The position numbers and the translations under genes are program-made. DNA of 64,000 nucleotides from Streptomyces sp. MUM 178J (GTDB lineage Bacteria; Actinomycetota; Actinomycetes; Streptomycetales; Streptomycetaceae): the NCBI RefSeq assembly GCF_022414575.1, contig NZ_JADWYQ010000016.1, positions 1-64,000 of the forward strand, written 5' to 3'. Position 1 is the first letter of the stretch. Each line of letters begins with the position of its first letter. The notes below the pieces were generated by a model. It ran no database searches. It was not told the DNA's origin and saw nothing but the letters and a program-made list of their open reading frames with translations. Shown here in pieces: positions 1 through 8,026 of the stretch.

Positions 1-66
1 ATGGTGTAATTGGCAGCACGACTGATTCTGGTTCAGTTAGTCTTGGTTCGAGTCCAGGTAGGCCAG
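1..66 (+). tRNA. tRNA-Gln (CUG), cut by window start
   Basis: The first six bases of the acceptor stem lie outside the window. From position 1 the sequence equals the complete copy at 319-390: D arm, anticodon stem ACTGA/TCAGT with loop TTCTGGT (anticodon CTG), T arm with TTCGAGT, and the 3' acceptor strand TAGGCCA plus discriminator G. Confidence 0.93.
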
Positions 67-87
67 CTCGCAGAGCTCATCTGCAAA

Positions 88-160
88 GCCCCCGTTGTGT
101 AGCGGCCTAGCACGCTGCCCTCTCAAGGCAGTAGCGCCGGTTCGAATCCGGTCGGGGGTA
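88..160 (+). tRNA. tRNA-Glu (CUC)
   Basis: The acceptor arms GCCCCCG and CGGGGGT enclose a full cloverleaf with T-loop TTCGAAT. The anticodon loop CTCTCAA gives anticodon CTC. This copy has anticodon stem CTGCC/GGCAG, a compensated variant of the CCGCC/GGCGG stem in the neighbouring Glu copies. CCA is not encoded. Confidence 0.95.
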
Positions 161-224
161 CAGATCCTTCCCGTGTGATCATCTGGGTCGCTCCCGATGC
201 ATCGCTCGACGCAGGATCGCCAGG

Positions 225-297
225 GCCCCCGTTGTGTAGCGGCCTAGCACGCCGCCCTCTCAAGGCGGTAGCGCCGGTTCGAATCCGGTCGGGGGTA
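225..297 (+). tRNA. tRNA-Glu (CUC)
   Basis: Same cloverleaf as the other Glu genes here, acceptor GCCCCCG/CGGGGGT and anticodon CTC, but with anticodon stem CCGCC/GGCGG. It follows the 88-160 copy by 64 bases, so transcription as one precursor is likely. Confidence 0.95.
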
Positions 298-318
298 CCA
301 GCTGGTCTAAACCACCAG

Positions 319-390
319 TGGCCTATGGTGTAATTGGCAGCACGACTGATTCTGGTTCAGTTAGTCTTGGTTCGAGTCCAGGTAGGCCAG
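319..390 (+). tRNA. tRNA-Gln (CUG)
   Basis: A complete 72-nt tRNA: acceptor TGGCCTA/TAGGCCA, discriminator G390 and anticodon CTG in loop TTCTGGT. It straddles the junction between the two 324-bp duplicated units, which meet at 324/325. Confidence 0.95.
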
Positions 391-411
391 CTCGCAGAGC
401 TCATCTGCAAA

Positions 412-484
412 GCCCCCGTTGTGTAGCGGCCTAGCACGCTGCCCTCTCAAGGCAGTAGCGCCGGTTCGAATCCGGTCGGGGGTA
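412..484 (+). tRNA. tRNA-Glu (CUC)
   Basis: Duplicate of the copy at 88-160, offset by exactly 324 bp and identical to it, including the CTGCC/GGCAG anticodon stem. Confidence 0.95.
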
Positions 485-548
485 CAGATCCTTCCCGTGT
501 GATCATCTGGGTCGCTCCCGATGCATCGCTCGACGCAGGATCGCCAGG

Positions 549-621
549 GCCCCCGTTGTGTAGCGGCCTAGCACGCCGCCCTCTCAAGGCGGTAGCGCCG
601 GTTCGAATCCGGTCGGGGGTA
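549..621 (+). tRNA. tRNA-Glu (CUC)
   Basis: Duplicate of the copy at 225-297, offset by exactly 324 bp and identical to it, with the CCGCC/GGCGG anticodon stem. Confidence 0.95.
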
Positions 622-642
622 CCAGCTGGTCTAAACCACCAG

Positions 643-714
643 TGGCCTATGGTGTAATTGGCAGCACGACTGATTCTGGTTCAGTTAGTCTTGGTTCGAG
701 TCCAGGTAGGCCAG
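643..714 (+). tRNA. tRNA-Gln (CUG)
   Basis: Third tRNA-Gln, identical to 319-390. The sequence downstream of it (CAGATCTTTCGAGATC) differs from that after the other two copies, so this gene marks the right edge of the duplication. Confidence 0.95.
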
Positions 715-732
715 CAGATCTTTCGAGATCTT

Positions 733-805
733 GCCCCCGTTGTGTAGCGGCCTAGCACGCCGCCCTCTCAAGGCGGTAGCGCCGGTTCGAATCCGGTCGG
801 GGGTA
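733..805 (+). tRNA. tRNA-Glu (CUC)
   Basis: Last tRNA of the cluster: acceptor GCCCCCG/CGGGGGT, anticodon CTC, stem CCGCC/GGCGG. A strong hairpin begins seven bases after it. Confidence 0.95.
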
Positions 806-811
806 CGTGAC

Positions 812-850
812 GAAGAGGCCCTCCCCGTCAGGGGAGGGCCTCTTCTGTCT
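812..850. terminator. Terminator after the tRNA cluster
   Basis: A 15-bp perfect stem pairs GAAGAGGCCCTCCCC (812-826) with 831-845 across loop GTCA and is followed by a pyrimidine-rich tail. It lies between the tRNA cluster and the convergent MerR gene and could stop transcription from both sides. Confidence 0.85.
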
Positions 851-887
851 TCCCTTGGTCTTCCCTTGGTCTTCCCCGGCTCCATGC

Positions 888-1529
888 TCAGCCGAAGCGG
901 CGGTGCGACTCCTCCGCCTCCGCCATCCGGCGCAGGCCGAGCAGCACCGGCTCGTACAGCACGGTGAGCGCCACCGCCGCCTCGACCTGCTCCTCCTCGC
1001 GCTCGTACTCCTCGACCAAATCAAGGTCCGCGACCGCGAGTTGGCCGGCGCTGCGGGCGTACGGCAGCAGGTGGGCGGTGTCGCAGGGGTAGCCGAGCCG
1101 GTGCAGCGCCGCGACGGCGGCCACCAGCATCCGGTACGCCGGTGACTCGTCGCCCACCTCGCGGCCGAAGTCCCAGCCGGCGCGCTCCAGCAACTCGTCG
1201 ACGGCGCCGCGGGCGGTGACGGCGGCGGGGTCGTCCTCGTCGGGCTCCGGCCCGTGCGGCAGCGCCCAGACCGCGGCGCCCAGGCGCATGTGGTGGTCGA
1301 GCGCGTCGTCGCCGAGGGCGGCGAGCACCTCGCGGGCCGTGGCCACCGGCATCCGCCCCACCTGGATCAGCGCCCGCACCAGTCGCAGCCTGCGCAGATG
1401 CTCTTCGGTATACGCCGCCTGGGTCGCGGTGATCCGCCGGCCCGGCGGGAGGAGGCCCTCGCGCAGGTAGTACTTGATCGTCGCCGGGGAGACCCCGCTG
1501 CGTTCGCTGAGCTCCGCGAGTTTCATCAT
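888..1529 (-). CDS. MerR-family transcriptional regulator
   Basis: The N-terminus (MMKLAELSERSGVSPATIKY) is a MerR winged helix-turn-helix, residues 2-70, with the usual wing and YTEEHLRRLRLV helix. The effector half has no Cys cluster, so a metal sensor is unlikely. I start at the double ATG (1529 or 1526), where MerR homology begins; a GTG at 1559 would add ten residues and put the start codon inside a palindrome. The divergent DUF4188 gene and two palindromes in the gap suggest that it controls itself and that neighbour. Ligand unknown. Length is 213 residues. Confidence 0.88.
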   Translation of the reverse strand: MMKLAELSERSGVSPATIKYYLREGLLPPGRRITATQAAYTEEHLRRLRLVRALIQVGRMPVATAREVLAALGDDALDHHMRLGAAVWALPHGPEPDEDDPAAVTARGAVDELLERAGWDFGREVGDESPAYRMLVAAVAALHRLGYPCDTAHLLPYARSAGQLAVADLDLVEEYEREEEQVEAAVALTVLYEPVLLGLRRMAEAEESHRRFG

Positions 1530-1544
1530 GCCCTTGCGCCCCCT

Positions 1545-1587
1545 CTTAGATAGTGGCACTATCTAAGCATGGATAGCGACGCTATCC
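1545..1587. promoter_or_regulatory. Two adjacent palindromes, probable MerR operator
   Basis: CTTAGATAGT-GGC-ACTATCTAAG (1545-1567) is followed three bases later by GGATAGC-GAC-GCTATCC (1571-1587). Both share the core GATAG/CTATC. They lie between the divergent regulator and DUF4188 genes, the usual place for an autoregulatory MerR site. Assignment to this regulator is inference. Confidence 0.65.
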
Positions 1588-1623
1588 AATAGCCCAGCAC
1601 TCGTCACGAAGGGGGACCGAGCG

Positions 1624-2130
1624 ATGAGCGACGTCAAGCGGAACAAGCCGATCGAAGGCCGGATGACCGCCGCATCCGAGGGCGGAGTGACCGTCTTCCT
1701 GATCGGCATGCGGATCAACAACTTCCGGGCGGTGCGCAGCTGGTGGCCGGTGTTCACCGCCATGCCGAAGATGATCAGGGAGCTGACGAGGGAGAAGGGC
1801 CGCGGCCTGCTGGGCCTCCAGCCCCTGCTGGGCGGCCCCCGGCTGCTGTACGTCGTCCAGTACTGGGAGTCCGAGGAGAAGCTGCTCGCCTACGCCTCGG
1901 ACCGCGACGGAGAGCACAGGCCCGCGTGGGCGGCGTTCAACCGCCGGATGCGTGAGGGGCGAGGCAACGTGGGCTTCTGGCACGAGACCTATGTCGTGCC
2001 GGCCGGCTCCTACGAGTCGATCTACCTGAACATGCCGGAATTCGGCCTGGGCAAGGCCACCGGGGTGATCCCGGTCGCCCGCCGGGGCGACCGCGCCGCG
2101 GACCGCCTCACGGCGAAGCCCGCGGGCTGA
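1624..2130 (+). CDS. DUF4188-domain protein, putative monooxygenase-like
   Basis: A 168-residue soluble protein. The segment GGVTVFLIGMRINNFRAVRS and the later LQPLLGGPRLLYVVQYWES are typical of the DUF4188 family, which I recall as related to the fumagillin-pathway monooxygenase Af470; the fold is a ferredoxin-like alpha/beta barrel. No signal peptide or membrane segment is seen. The ATG lies eight bases after AAGGGGGA. It is divergent from the MerR gene and probably its target. The substrate cannot be told from the sequence. Confidence 0.8.
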   Translation: MSDVKRNKPIEGRMTAASEGGVTVFLIGMRINNFRAVRSWWPVFTAMPKMIRELTREKGRGLLGLQPLLGGPRLLYVVQYWESEEKLLAYASDRDGEHRPAWAAFNRRMREGRGNVGFWHETYVVPAGSYESIYLNMPEFGLGKATGVIPVARRGDRAADRLTAKPAG

Positions 2131-2975
2131 CCTTCCGGCGTCGGCTCGTGAGCCCGAGGTCTGCTCGGGCGGATCTTGCCCCTGCCCGCCCCCTTCCCGA
2201 AACCGGGGCTCTGCCCCGGGGCCCTGCGTCTCAATCGCCGGTGGGGCTGGTTTGTGGGGCTTCGGCCCTCGGGTTCCTGTGGTTCAGGTGTCGGGAGGCC
2301 GGGTTTTGGGGTTCTGGCCCGGGGCCCTGCGTCTCAATCGCTGGTGGGGCTGGTTTGTGGGGCTTCGGCCCTCGGCCCTGGGGCTCAAGCGCTGGCGGGG
2401 TGGTCTTCTGGGGCTCCGGCCCTCGGGTTCCTGTGGTTCAGGTGTCGGGAGGCCGGGTTTTGGGGCTCTGCCCTGGGGCCCTGCGTCTCAAGTGCCGGCG
2501 GGGTCTGGGGCTGCGGCCCGGGGCCCTTGCGGCTCAATCGCCGGTGGGGCTGGTTCTTGGGGCTCTGCCCCGGGTCCCCGGCCTGGTCGTCGGCGGGGCA
2601 CATCCGAGCTTCGTCTGGGTGCCTCCCGGACGAAGTCTGGGGGCTGTGGACACGGCCTTCAGGCCGTACCGGGGGACGGGGGTCCGGGGGCCCGCCCCCG
2701 GTTTCGGGAAGGGGCGGGGCAGGGGCAAGATCCGCCGGATCCACGCCGGCCGGCTCGCCGTGGTGCGTCCGCACGCTGGTCTGGCGCAGGTCGGGGAACC
2801 CGTCGAAGCGGCTCCGGGTTCGGGCGGGCCCGGTACCGTCCGCGTGGGCGGAGGTGCGGGGCCGGCTCCGCGGCCGGGCCCTTCCGGCAGGCGGCGGCGT
2901 TGACGCCCGCCAGTCGGGACCATGCGCAGCCCGGGGTGCGGCCCACGCGCCCATGCGCTCCCCGCGCCCCAGGCG
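2131..2975. repeat. Long GC-rich intergenic repeat region
   Basis: About 845 bases without a credible gene; the open frames are proline/glycine/arginine-rich artefacts. Motifs recur: TCAATCGCCGGTGGGGCTGG several times with small changes, and a ~48-bp segment at 2265-2312 again at 2418-2465 (153-bp period). The right half (2640-2740) has a box with CCGTACCGGGGG and GTTTCGGGAAGGGGCGGGG that recurs near 10960 and 24280. Probably a decayed, dispersed intergenic repeat; no function visible. Confidence 0.7.
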
Positions 2976-3692
2976 TCAGCTCGCGCGGCGCAGCGCCTCC
3001 GAGAGCCGCGCCGCGGCGTCGATGACCGCCTGCGCGTGCATCCGGCCCGGATGCCGCGTCAGCCGCTCGATCGGCCCGGAAACCGACACCGCGGCCACGA
3101 CGCGGTTCGAGGGTCCGCGCACCGGCGCGGACACCGACGCCACGCCCGGCTCGCGCTCGCCGATCGACTGGGCCCAGCCACGGCGTCGTACGCCCGAGAG
3201 CGCTGTCGCCGTGAAGCGCGCGCCCTGCAGCCCGCGGTGCAGCCGCTCGGGCTCCTCCCAGGCCATCAGGATCTGCGCGGACGAGCCCGCCTTCATGGTC
3301 AGCGTGGAGCCGACCGGGACGGTGTCCCGCAGTCCGGACAGCCGCTCGGCCGCGGCCACGCAGATGCGCATGTCTCCCTGCCGGCGGTAGAGCTGCGCGC
3401 TCTCGCCGGTGATGTCGCGCAGATGGGTCAGCACGGGGCCGGCCGTGGCTAGCAGCCGGTCCTCGCCCGCCGCTGCGGCGAGCTCCGAAAGCCGCGGGCC
3501 GAGGATGAACCGGCCCTGCATGTCACGCGCCACCATCCGATGGTGCTCCAGAGCCACGGCCAGGCGGTGTGCCGTGGGTCGTGCCAGTCCGGTCGCCCCG
3601 ACCAGACCCGCGAGGGTGGCCGGACCGGACTCCAGGGCGCTCAAGACCAGTGCCGCCTTGTCGAGAACGCCGACGCCGCTAGAGTTGTCCAT
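2976..3692 (-). CDS. ndgR: IclR-family regulator NdgR/AreB
   Basis: The 238-residue product has an N-terminal IclR helix-turn-helix (about 7-60, including [20 protein letters not shown]) and a C-terminal effector domain (about 80-235, with [20 protein letters not shown]). Position next to and divergent from leuCD identifies it as NdgR/AreB, which controls leucine biosynthesis and affects antibiotic production in Streptomyces (family knowledge). The ATG at 3692 is chosen because IclR homology starts there; the frame stays open far upstream on this strand, but that is GC-bias shadow opposite leuC. An inverted repeat in the gap to leuC is a candidate operator. Confidence 0.93.
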   Translation of the reverse strand: MDNSSGVGVLDKAALVLSALESGPATLAGLVGATGLARPTAHRLAVALEHHRMVARDMQGRFILGPRLSELAAAAGEDRLLATAGPVLTHLRDITGESAQLYRRQGDMRICVAAAERLSGLRDTVPVGSTLTMKAGSSAQILMAWEEPERLHRGLQGARFTATALSGVRRRGWAQSIGEREPGVASVSAPVRGPSNRVVAAVSVSGPIERLTRHPGRMHAQAVIDAAARLSEALRRAS

Positions 3693-3722
3693 GCAACGAT
3701 ACTCGCGTCTCACTCTGTGAAA

Positions 3723-3751
3723 CGCAAGTTCAATATTCCCGGGAACTTGCG
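3723..3751. promoter_or_regulatory. Inverted repeat between ndgR and leuC
   Basis: CGCAAGTTC (3723-3731) and GAACTTGCG (3743-3751) form a perfect 9-bp inverted repeat with an 11-base AT-containing spacer. It lies 31 bases from the ndgR start in the divergent promoter region, so it is a good candidate for an NdgR/AreB site controlling both directions. Confidence 0.6.
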
Positions 3752-3875
3752 AACCTGGGTTGCACCAGCCGCCCGCGCACCGACGGGACGGCGGCCGGTG
3801 TCCGCGTGGGGCGCGGCCATCGGCGCACACATCTCTAGGAGCGCCGGGCGAACAACGCCGGCCGGAGGGAAAGCG

Positions 3876-5309
3876 ATGGGTAGGACACTCGCGGAGAAGG
3901 TCTGGGACGACCACGTCGTCCGGCGCGCCGAGGGCGAGCCCGACCTGCTCTTCATCGATCTGCACCTGCTGCACGAGGTGACCAGCCCCCAGGCTTTCGA
4001 CGGCCTGCGCAAGAGCGGCCGGCAGGTGCGGCGGCTCGATCTGACCATCGCTACCGAGGACCACAACACCCCCACCCTCGACATCGACAAGCCCATCGCC
4101 GACCCGGTCTCGCGCGCCCAGCTGGAGACGCTGCGCAAGAACTGCGCGGAGTTCGGGGTGCGGCTGCACCCGCTCGGCGACGTCGAGCAGGGCGTCGTCC
4201 ACGTTGTGGGGCCGCAGCTGGGCCTGACCCAGCCCGGCACCACCGTGGTCTGCGGCGACTCGCACACCTCCACGCACGGCGCGTTCGGCGCCCTGGCCTT
4301 CGGCATCGGCACCTCGCAGGTGGAGCATGTGCTGGCCACCCAGACGCTGCCGATGGCCCGCCCCAAGACCATGGCCATCACCGTCGAGGGCGAGCTGCCC
4401 GAGGGCGTCACCGCCAAGGACCTGATTCTGGCGATCATCGCGCGGATCGGCACCGGCGGCGGTCAGGGTTACGTCATCGAGTACCGCGGCTCGGCCATCG
4501 AGAAGCTCTCGATGGAGGCCCGGATGACCATCTGCAACATGTCGATCGAGGCCGGCGCGCGGGCGGGGATGATCGCCCCGGACCAGACCACGTTCGACTA
4601 CCTCCACGGCCGCGACCACGCGCCCCAGGGCGCGGACTGGGACGCGGCCGTCGCCTACTGGAGGACGCTGCGCACGGACGACGACGCCGTCTTTGACGCC
4701 GAGGTGTTCATCGACGCCGCCGAACTGGCCCCGTTCGTCACCTGGGGCACCAACCCCGGGCAGGGCGCGCCGCTCTCCGCCTCCGTCCCCGACCCCGCTT
4801 CGTACGAGGACGCTTCGGAGCGGCTCGCAGCCGAAAAGGCCCTGGAGTACATGGGGTTGACCGCAGGGCAGCCGCTGCGCGACATCAAGGTCGACACCGT
4901 CTTCGTAGGCTCGTGCACCAACGGCCGCATCGAGGACCTGCGGGCGGCCGCGTCGCTGCTCGAAGGCCGCAAAGTCGCCGACGGGGTACGGATGCTGATC
5001 GTGCCCGGCTCCGTACGGGTCGCTCTGCAGGCGGTCGAGGAGGGCTTGGACAAGGTCTTCACCGGGGCCGGGGCCGAATGGCGGCACGCGGGCTGTTCGA
5101 TGTGTCTGGGCATGAACCCCGACCAACTGGCCCCCGGCGAGCGCTCCGCCTCCACCTCCAACCGCAACTTCGAAGGCCGGCAGGGCAAGGGCGGACGCAC
5201 CCATCTGGTCTCCCCCCAGGTCGCCGCCGCCACCGCCGTGCTGGGCCATCTGGCCTCGCCCGCCGATCTGACCGACAACTCTGCCACCCGCACGCCCGCT
5301 GGAGTCTGA
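3876..5309 (+). CDS. leuC: 3-isopropylmalate dehydratase large subunit
   Basis: Catalyses isomerisation of 2- to 3-isopropylmalate in leucine synthesis, with LeuD. The 477-residue aconitase-type chain starts [15 protein letters not shown] and shows [20 protein letters not shown]. The [4Fe-4S] cysteines sit in [14 protein letters not shown] and [20 protein letters not shown] (3864-3870) precedes the ATG; the frame is open further upstream but without homology. leuD follows after five bases, so the two form an operon divergent from ndgR. Confidence 0.98.
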   Translation: MGRTLAEKVWDDHVVRRAEGEPDLLFIDLHLLHEVTSPQAFDGLRKSGRQVRRLDLTIATEDHNTPTLDIDKPIADPVSRAQLETLRKNCAEFGVRLHPLGDVEQGVVHVVGPQLGLTQPGTTVVCGDSHTSTHGAFGALAFGIGTSQVEHVLATQTLPMARPKTMAITVEGELPEGVTAKDLILAIIARIGTGGGQGYVIEYRGSAIEKLSMEARMTICNMSIEAGARAGMIAPDQTTFDYLHGRDHAPQGADWDAAVAYWRTLRTDDDAVFDAEVFIDAAELAPFVTWGTNPGQGAPLSASVPDPASYEDASERLAAEKALEYMGLTAGQPLRDIKVDTVFVGSCTNGRIEDLRAAASLLEGRKVADGVRMLIVPGSVRVALQAVEEGLDKVFTGAGAEWRHAGCSMCLGMNPDQLAPGERSASTSNRNFEGRQGKGGRTHLVSPQVAAATAVLGHLASPADLTDNSATRTPAGV

Positions 5310-5314
5310 GGATC

Positions 5315-5908
5315 ATGGAAGCCTTCACCACACACACCGGCCGGGCCGTGCCGCTGCGCCGCAGCAATGTCGACACCGACCAGATCATCCCCGCCCACTG
5401 GCTGAAGAAGGTCACCCGCGACGGCTTCGAGGACGGACTGTTCGAGGCCTGGCGCAAGGACGCGGAGTTTGTCCTCAACCGCCCCGAGCGGCAGGGCGCC
5501 ACCGTGCTGGTCGCCGGACCCGACTTCGGCACGGGCTCCTCGCGCGAGCACGCGGTCTGGGCGCTGCAGAACTACGGCTTCAAGGCCGTGATCTCCTCCC
5601 GCTTCGCCGACATCTTCCGAGGCAACTCGCTCAAGAACGGTCTGCTCACAGTGGTTCTGGAGCAGTCGGTCGTGGACCGGCTGTGGGAGCTGACGGAGGC
5701 CGACCCCGCGGCGGAGATCACCGTCGACCTGGTCGAGCGCAAGGTGACCGCCGAAGGAGTCATGGCCGATTTCGAGCTTGACGAGAACGCCCGCTGGAGG
5801 CTGCTCAACGGCCTGGACGACATCTCCCTCACCCTTCAGAACGAAGCGGACATCGCCGCGTACGAGGGCTCCCGGCCCGCCTTCAAACCGCGTACGCTGA
5901 AGGCCTGA
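5315..5908 (+). CDS. leuD: 3-isopropylmalate dehydratase small subunit
   Basis: The 197-residue swivel-domain partner of LeuC. It opens with [20 protein letters not shown], contains the [15 protein letters not shown] substrate loop and [20 protein letters not shown]. The ribosome site TGAGGA overlaps the leuC stop, which implies translational coupling. A strong terminator follows. Length and motifs are normal. Confidence 0.98.
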   Translation: MEAFTTHTGRAVPLRRSNVDTDQIIPAHWLKKVTRDGFEDGLFEAWRKDAEFVLNRPERQGATVLVAGPDFGTGSSREHAVWALQNYGFKAVISSRFADIFRGNSLKNGLLTVVLEQSVVDRLWELTEADPAAEITVDLVERKVTAEGVMADFELDENARWRLLNGLDDISLTLQNEADIAAYEGSRPAFKPRTLKA

Positions 5909-5925
5909 GCAGCGGTTTTCCCTTA

Positions 5926-5957
5926 CTGCGCCCCCCGCCGCCCGGCGGGGGGCGCAG
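5926..5957 (+). terminator. Terminator of leuCD
   Basis: A 14-bp perfect stem, CTGCGCCCCCCGCC (5926-5939) with its complement at 5944-5957 and a four-base loop, followed by TCGCTTGTTG. It begins 17 bases after the leuD stop. Confidence 0.85.
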
Positions 5958-6012
5958 TCGCTTGTTGAGACCCCGTCGGGCGACAACTCGCCCCAGATGG
6001 CACAATCTGTGC

Positions 6013-6240
6013 ATGGAACGCGACAGCCAACTCGAGCTCTACGAGGCCGTCGCCGCCCGGCTGAAAGAAGCGCACACAAGAGTGCGCCAACTGCAAGTCC
6101 CGGAGGGCGTAAGGATGGCGCTGTCCCGGAAGCTGCTGGTCGTGACGGCAGCGGCGAAGCACGATCTCCCGGACGCGGCAAGGCGTCTGGACCGCTTGAT
6201 GAAGGACCTCGACGAGGGCCGATTCCCTGAAGGCGACTGA
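6013..6240 (+). CDS. Small hypothetical protein between leuD and hup
   Basis: A 75-residue, charged, mostly helical protein (MERDSQLELYEAVAARLKEA...). No known domain recognised. I start at ATG 6013, where a helical, non-repetitive sequence begins; the upstream in-frame part is arginine-rich. No ribosome site precedes it, but CACAAT lies at 6001-6006, suggesting a -10 box and a leaderless message. From general knowledge, Streptomyces genomes carry a small ORF here. Confidence 0.72.
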   Translation: MERDSQLELYEAVAARLKEAHTRVRQLQVPEGVRMALSRKLLVVTAAAKHDLPDAARRLDRLMKDLDEGRFPEGD

Positions 6241-6339
6241 CACCCGGTGCTGTGCCGATATACGGCTTCGCCGCGTGGCTGCGACGGTCGACTTCGTTGC
6301 GGCACTAGGGTGATTAGCCCGTTTCGTGTTTGATTTGCG

Positions 6340-6346
6340 GTATATA
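6340..6346 (+). promoter_or_regulatory. AT-rich -10 candidate upstream of hup
   Basis: TATATAT inside an unusually AT-rich stretch (6320-6350) about 65 bases before the hup start. No convincing -35 is seen, so this is only a candidate core promoter for the abundant HU protein. Confidence 0.35.
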
Positions 6347-6410
6347 TCTGCCTAACGTGCGAAAAAGGCCGAACGCATTCGTTCCGGTCAATGTCTCCGA
6401 AGGGGAAGAC

Positions 6411-7040
6411 GTGAACAAGGCGCAGCTCGTAGAAGCGATTGCCGACAAGGTCGGCGGCCGCCAGCAGGCGGCGGACGCCGTCGACGCGGTGCTTGACGCG
6501 ATCGTCCGCGCGGTGGTCGGCGGAGACCGGGTTTCGGTCACCGGCTTCGGCTCGTTCGAGAAGGTCGAGCGTCCGGCCCGTTACGCCCGCAACCCACAGA
6601 CGGGTGAGCGCGTGCGGGTCAAGAAGACCTCTGTTCCGCGCTTCCGCGCGGGCCAGGGCTTCAAGGATCTGGTCAGCGGCTCGAAGAAGCTCCCGAAGGG
6701 CGGGGAGATCTCCGTCAAGAAGGCTCCCAAGGGCAGCCTGACCGGTGGCGCAGCCATCAAGAAGGCCGCGGCGAAGAAGGCCGCCGCCAAGAAGGCGGCT
6801 GCCAAGAAGACCACGGCCAAGAAGACGGTGGCGAAGAAGGCGGCGGCGAAGAAGACCACCGCCAAGAAGGCGGCTGCCAAGAAGACCACCGCCAAGAAGG
6901 CGGCTGCCAAGAAGACCACCGCCAAGAAGGCCGCGGCGAAGAAGGCGCCCGCGAAGAAGGCCACCGCGAAGAAGGCGCCGGCCAAGAAGGCCACCACACG
7001 CAAGGCCGCCGCCAAGAAGACGACGGCGCGCAAGAGGTAA
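6411..7040 (+). CDS. hupS: HU-family nucleoid protein with lysine-rich tail (HupS type)
   Basis: Residues 1-95 are a normal HU fold ([20 protein letters not shown], then [20 protein letters not shown] and [12 protein letters not shown]). Residues ~115-209 are a histone-H1-like tail of AAKK/TTAKK repeats that binds DNA nonspecifically. This HU-plus-tail form is the actinobacterial HupS/Hlp type and compacts the nucleoid, mainly in spores. GTG 6411 has GAAGGGGA upstream and matches HU N-termini; an ATG at 6330 would add 27 unrelated residues. Length is 209 aa. Confidence 0.93.
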   Translation: MNKAQLVEAIADKVGGRQQAADAVDAVLDAIVRAVVGGDRVSVTGFGSFEKVERPARYARNPQTGERVRVKKTSVPRFRAGQGFKDLVSGSKKLPKGGEISVKKAPKGSLTGGAAIKKAAAKKAAAKKAAAKKTTAKKTVAKKAAAKKTTAKKAAAKKTTAKKAAAKKTTAKKAAAKKAPAKKATAKKAPAKKATTRKAAAKKTTARKR

Positions 7041-7095
7041 CCGCCGCGGAAGCGGCCCACGACACTCGACGCCACGCCACGCCACGCCCACTCAC

Positions 7096-7135
7096 GCGCC
7101 GGGCCGGGTCCCCATGGGGACCCGGCCCGCGGCGC
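7096..7135 (+). terminator. Terminator after hup
   Basis: Stem GGGCCGGGTCCCC (7101-7113) pairs with 7116-7128 across AT, extended by GCGCC/GGCGC outside. It is one of the strongest hairpins in the window and lies between hup and the convergent small gene. Confidence 0.8.
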
Positions 7136-7172
7136 GTCTGTGTGCCGTCCGGTGGTGCTCAGCCCTCGCCGG

Positions 7173-7376
7173 TCACAGCGTCTGCAGCGTCACCAGCGTG
7201 ATCCTCAGCGATTCGGCTGCGCCCTCGGTCTCGATGCGCACCCGCTGCCCGGGCCGCAGCAGCCGCAGACCGCCCGCGTCGAACGCCGCCGCGTCGAACT
7301 CCACCGGGGTGCCGTCGTCGAGGAGCACGCTCCCACAGCGGGTGTCGGGGTCGTATGTGTACGAAGTCGCCTGCAT
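7173..7376 (-). CDS. Small protein resembling a degenerate cold-shock (OB) domain
   Basis: 67 residues. The stretch DDGTPVEFDAAAF, then GLRLLRPGQRVRIETEG, lines up with the second half of cold-shock domains (…FVHFSAI…GFRSLxEGQxVxFE). The first half lacks the aromatic RNP1 motif, so nucleic-acid binding is uncertain. ATG at 7376; no strong ribosome site. Convergent with hup across a shared terminator. The fold assignment is my inference from pattern, not a confirmed family. Confidence 0.65.
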   Translation of the reverse strand: MQATSYTYDPDTRCGSVLLDDGTPVEFDAAAFDAGGLRLLRPGQRVRIETEGAAESLRITLVTLQTL

Positions 7377-8026
7377 GCCGCCAGCCTATCCGCCGCCGCT
7401 CTCCCATAGCCGGGGGCTCCGCCCCCGGACCCCCGGTCCTCGAACTCCCCCGGCTACCTCCCCCAGACTCCGTCCGGGGGCACCCCCGCGGAGGCGCCCC
7501 CAACAGGCTGGAAGATCCAGCCCCGCCGGGCCTCGCGGCGCGAGCTGGAAATCCAGCCTTGCTGGCGTTTGAGGGCCGGGGGCGTATCCCCTCGCCGGAG
7601 TTTGCGGCGCAGGGGCCGCTAATCCGACCTCGTCGGGGGCTTGCGGCGCAGGGGTGGCGCATCGCGGGCCCTGCCGGCGTTTGAGGGCCGGGGGCGGCAT
7701 ATCCGGCCTCGCCGGAGTTTGCGGGCCGGGGCGGTGTATCGAACCTCGCCGGAGTTTGCGGTGCGGGGGGCGGTAATCCGGCCTCGGCGGGGCCTGCGGT
7801 GCGGGGGGCGGTAATCCGGCCTCGGCGCGGCTTGCGGCGCGGGCTGGAAATCCAGCCCTGCTGGTGTTTGGGGGCCGGGGGTGGCACATCCTCCCCCGCC
7901 GGGTTTGAGGCGCAGGGCCGGTAATCCAGCCTCGCCGGCGTTTGAGGCGCGGGGATCCGGGGGCGGGCCCCCGTGAACGGGGTCTGGGGCGGAGCCCCAG
8001 CTGCGGGAGGCTCCGCCGGGCACGGC
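7377..8026. repeat. Array of ~40-bp degenerate tandem repeats
   Basis: This gap has no gene. From about 7535 to 7960 a unit of 37-45 bases recurs about eleven times: (A)ATCC(G/A)GCCTCGCCGG followed by (C/A)GTTTG(A/C)GGCGCGGGG, with small changes. The left flank (7415-7500) has GGGGGCTCCGCCCCCGG boxes, the right flank (7950-8030) a GGCGGGCCCCC/GGGGCGGAGCCCC box. The same unit appears singly near 17500 and inverted near 10855. The unit can fold into short GC hairpins. Confidence 0.8.

Larger units (their letters stand above)
1..648 (+). repeat. Perfect 324-bp tandem duplication of a Gln/Glu tRNA block
   Basis: Bases 1-324 and 325-648 are identical by direct reading. Each unit carries the body of a tRNA-Gln and two tRNA-Glu genes with different anticodon stems. 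The left boundary cannot be seen because the window starts inside the array, so more units may lie upstream. Confidence 0.95.

Noticed and set aside
2176..3390. 404-codon open frame through the repeats and ndgR antisense strand
   Set aside because: Gly/Pro/Trp-rich translation of GC repeats, no start signal, overlaps ndgR on the opposite strand.
3693..5249. Upstream extension of ndgR antisense to leuC
   Set aside because: The frame is open, but IclR homology begins at ATG 3692 and the extra 519 codons only mirror leuC.
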